DNA from: a virus
Length of the DNA: 29,672 bases
Strand: one strand, 5' to 3'
Virus record (IMG/VR): IMGVR_UViG_3300036846_000165
Coordinates: 1 to 29,672 of that record
How positions within the stretch are numbered: position 1 is the first letter of the stretch; the number at the start of each line of letters is the position of its first letter. The notes below the pieces were generated by a model. That model made no database searches. It was given only the letters and a program-made list of their open reading frames with translations, and was not told where the DNA came from. Below are positions 27,827-29,672 of this stretch, one piece after another. A program made the translations under genes and the position numbers.

Positions 27827-29262
27827 TAGACCGTCCAGGTCGCGACGCGACCGCGCACGTCGGTCGCCGCGAACCTGGCGACCGTGATCGCACCGAGCGG
27901 GCAGATATCGGCGAGCGACCGGCGTGCCCAGACCCAGACGTCGCCGATCGTGCGCCGGCGTGCCGCGGTCACTGCGTCGTCGAGTACCGGCTGCGTACGG
28001 TGCACGAGCCGACCCGCGGTCACGTCGTCGTACAGCCCGGCGCACGCATGCGCGTAGTCGCGGCCGCCGACGACGACGACCGGCACGGCCACGGCCGCCT
28101 CGAGGTCGCGTGCCAGCGCGCCCGCAGGTCCGCCCGGATCGAGCGCAACCGACCGCGACCGGTGCTGCGCGGCGAGCTGCGCGACGCGTCCCACGACCCA
28201 ATCGACGCCCGGCCGATGCTCGACGATCTCGACGTGCACCTTCCCGTCGCCCCGCACCGCGCACGCCGCGATCGCGCCCCGGTGCCGCTCGGGTGTCACG
28301 TCGACGCCCCAGCTGATCGACGTACCGTCGTCGATCGTGCTCTCGTCGTCGACGCACGCCGCCCACGCCTCGAGCGGTATCGCCTGCGCCACAATCTCAG
28401 ACGGCCGCGGCCACACGTTCAGATACGACCGCTCGAACTCTGCGGTCGAGGTTTTCGTCGCCCACAGCACCGCCAGCTCATCTTCGCGGAACCCGTACCC
28501 GAGCGACGGATGCGACGCCCGCCAGACCGCAGGGTCGGCCGGGTCGTAATCGGCCGCCTGATCGTCAGCCGACCACTCGAAATAGGCGACGCCCTGCGCG
28601 CCCGCCCGCCCCAGCGTCATCCAACGATCGAGCCACGTCGACTCGACCGTCCCACCCGCGGACACGATCCACAGCTGCCGCCACGGCCGCGTCAGCTGCG
28701 CCGGCCGCGCCGCCGCCTCGAGCGCGTCGCCCTGCAACGTATCGAACGCCCACGCCTCGTCGAACACGACGAGATCGGCATTGTGACCGTGCAACGCCGT
28801 CTCCGTAGGCGGGAAAATCTGCAGCCGCGAGCTGCCGCGCCGCGCCCAAACGCCCTCCTTCCCGGCGCCGCGATACAGCCGAAATTGCGAATCCAGCAGA
28901 TCGCTCGAGGTGATCGCGGGCACCCACTCATCCCGGAACGTACGCGCCGCATCCTCACGTCGCTGCGCCGTATACCACGCCCGCAGATCACGCTGCCGGC
29001 GAGCGCCCGCCAGCCCGCGCGCCAACGTCAGCAGCGTCTTACCCGCACGACGCGGCACGACCAGCACCACGATCGGATACGCATAGCCGACGCCTGACTC
29101 GTCGATCTCGCCGCTGACGTCGGCGACGAGCCGCTGCCAGGGATACGGCCGATCGCCGTTCCGGAGCAGCGCCAGAAACGTCGCGACCTCGAGACCGACC
29201 GTCGCTCGGGCGCTATTCCTGCTCGTCGCGAAGCGAGGCCGACAAACGGGCGAAGGCGGCAT
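27823..29262 (-). CDS. terL: Terminase large subunit, copy B
   Basis: A 479-residue packaging ATPase/nuclease, nearly identical to copy A. P-loop VPRRAGKT, Walker B DLVVFDEA, VSAGGT coupling motif and nuclease Asp residues in GVDVTPERH, VALDPGG and VLDDAV are all kept. Differences are scattered and mild (for example GRVAQLAAQHRSRSVALDPGG and AGRLVHRTQPVLDDA). The ATG follows GGTGAGG and overlaps the terS end by 50 bases. Its close similarity to copy A contrasts with the divergence of fibre and tape measure genes. Confidence 0.95.
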   Translation of the reverse strand: MPPSPVCRPRFATSRNSARATVGLEVATFLALLRNGDRPYPWQRLVADVSGEIDESGVGYAYPIVVLVVPRRAGKTLLTLARGLAGARRQRDLRAWYTAQRREDAARTFRDEWVPAITSSDLLDSQFRLYRGAGKEGVWARRGSSRLQIFPPTETALHGHNADLVVFDEAWAFDTLQGDALEAAARPAQLTRPWRQLWIVSAGGTVESTWLDRWMTLGRAGAQGVAYFEWSADDQAADYDPADPAVWRASHPSLGYGFREDELAVLWATKTSTAEFERSYLNVWPRPSEIVAQAIPLEAWAACVDDESTIDDGTSISWGVDVTPERHRGAIAACAVRGDGKVHVEIVEHRPGVDWVVGRVAQLAAQHRSRSVALDPGGPAGALARDLEAAVAVPVVVVGGRDYAHACAGLYDDVTAGRLVHRTQPVLDDAVTAARRRTIGDVWVWARRSLADICPLGAITVARFAATDVRGRVATWTVY

Positions 29263-29512
29263 CCCAAGAATCCTCACCGGTCGGCGCGACCGGTCCGCCG
29301 CGCAGCTGCTCGAGCACCGCCGCCAACCTGCCGGCCAGCGTCGCCGTCACGTACCGCGACCCGGCCGGGTCGGCATGCTCGTCGTCGATCTCATCCGCCA
29401 ACGTCCGAGCCAGACCGATCAGCGCCTCATCGACCTGCTCGAGCCGCCCAGCACGCCGCAACGCCCGCACAGTCACGTCCAGAGAGCGCCGCACGCGACG
29501 CACGCCTGCCAC
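29213..29512 (-). CDS. terS: Terminase small subunit, copy B
   Basis: The 99-residue counterpart of copy A terS, with identical start (MAGVRRVRRSLDVTVRALRRAGRLE) and end (WDAAFARLSASLRDEQE) and a few substitutions such as EPGGSRYI to DPAGSRYV. Expected to bind the packaging site upstream. GTG start, no visible Shine-Dalgarno. Confidence 0.72.
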   Translation of the reverse strand: MAGVRRVRRSLDVTVRALRRAGRLEQVDEALIGLARTLADEIDDEHADPAGSRYVTATLAGRLAAVLEQLRGGPVAPTGEDSWDAAFARLSASLRDEQE

Positions 29513-29565
29513 GACCCGAGCGTGCCAGACCGCAGCAGCGGCCGCTAGGGCGCCGCTGGCGCCAC

Positions 29566-29672
29566 GGAGAGAAACATTGGCGGACGACGATCAAGCGCGG
29601 CACCCCGCCCCAAAAAACGCGCCGTCGGCTGCAGCCGCCCGAGCTGCGCGCTGGCACGCCGTCTGCCGCGCC
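29566..29672. other. Nearly invariant block upstream of terS, copy B (runs to window edge)
   Basis: Matches 8827-8933 with a single difference over 107 bases and reaches the right edge, so its full extent is unknown. A GGCGCC hairpin lies just to its left (about 29550-29564), like the GCGCC...GGCGC pair in copy A. Candidate packaging recognition or cos site of copy B. Confidence 0.5.

Noticed and set aside
28000-29097. Plus-strand open frame of 365 codons opposite terL
   Set aside because: Shadow of terL; Arg/Pro/His-rich composition with no domain, and the terL frame carries all ATPase and nuclease motifs.
1-29672. tRNA or rRNA genes, insertion sequences
   Set aside because: No cloverleaf, rRNA core motif, transposase or terminal inverted repeat pair was seen by eye on either strand; a covariance search would be needed for a firm negative.

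Overview
The window is high-G+C DNA carrying temperate tailed-phage (siphovirus-type, HK97-fold) genes, most likely prophage or phage DNA of an actinobacterium. The reasons are the G+C content, many GTG starts, ATGA/GTGA stop-start overlaps, leaderless-looking promoters and small genes of actinophage type. The lysis cassette has an amidase but no mycolyl-esterase, so a mycolic-acid host is not indicated. The species cannot be named from the sequence. No rRNA, tRNA or CRISPR array was seen. Nearly all genes lie on the minus strand and read right to left.

Layout: two related but diverged copies of one structural module lie in the same orientation. Copy A is at 1-8752 and runs off the left edge inside its tape measure gene. 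Copy B is at about 17400-29672 and runs off the right edge just upstream of terS. In reading order each holds terS, terL, a small divergent plus-strand gene, portal, prohead protease, major capsid, connector, tail-terminator-like protein, major tail protein, HK97 gp10-like protein and tape measure. Copy B continues with a tail-tip protein, a fibre and a lysis cassette (acidic peptide, amidase, holin, membrane peptide). Between the two modules lies one set of non-structural genes: integrase, a candidate attachment/operator region, excisionase, exonuclease and RecT, then small membrane and zinc proteins, a GIY-YIG nuclease, a C5 DNA methyltransferase, a MerR-like regulator, an HNH nuclease and a small basic protein. 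Equivalent points (terL stops) are 20.76 kb apart, so this looks like a head-to-tail array of a compact phage unit of about 21 kb.

The two copies differ in informative ways. Copy B has an extra two-gene receptor-binding cassette (BppU-like adaptor plus collagen/C1q-like fibre) between terL and portal, joined exactly at a start codon. Copy A has a PKD (Ig-like) domain inserted in its head-tail connector. Both keep a 12-bp inverted repeat around a divergent start region, a 53-54 codon coiled-coil gene on the opposite strand, 21-bp-phased GGGTGTC repeats ahead of the capsid gene, a strong hairpin after the capsid gene, and a nearly invariant 107-bp block upstream of terS.

How the genes work together: terminase packages DNA through the portal into a capsid matured by the protease; connector, terminator, tube, tape measure and tip proteins build the tail; amidase and holin lyse the cell. 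Integrase and excisionase handle lysogeny, exonuclease and RecT form a recombination pair, and the methyltransferase and small nucleases probably deal with host defence or packaging. No clear CI-type repressor, replicative helicase or tail assembly chaperone pair is visible.
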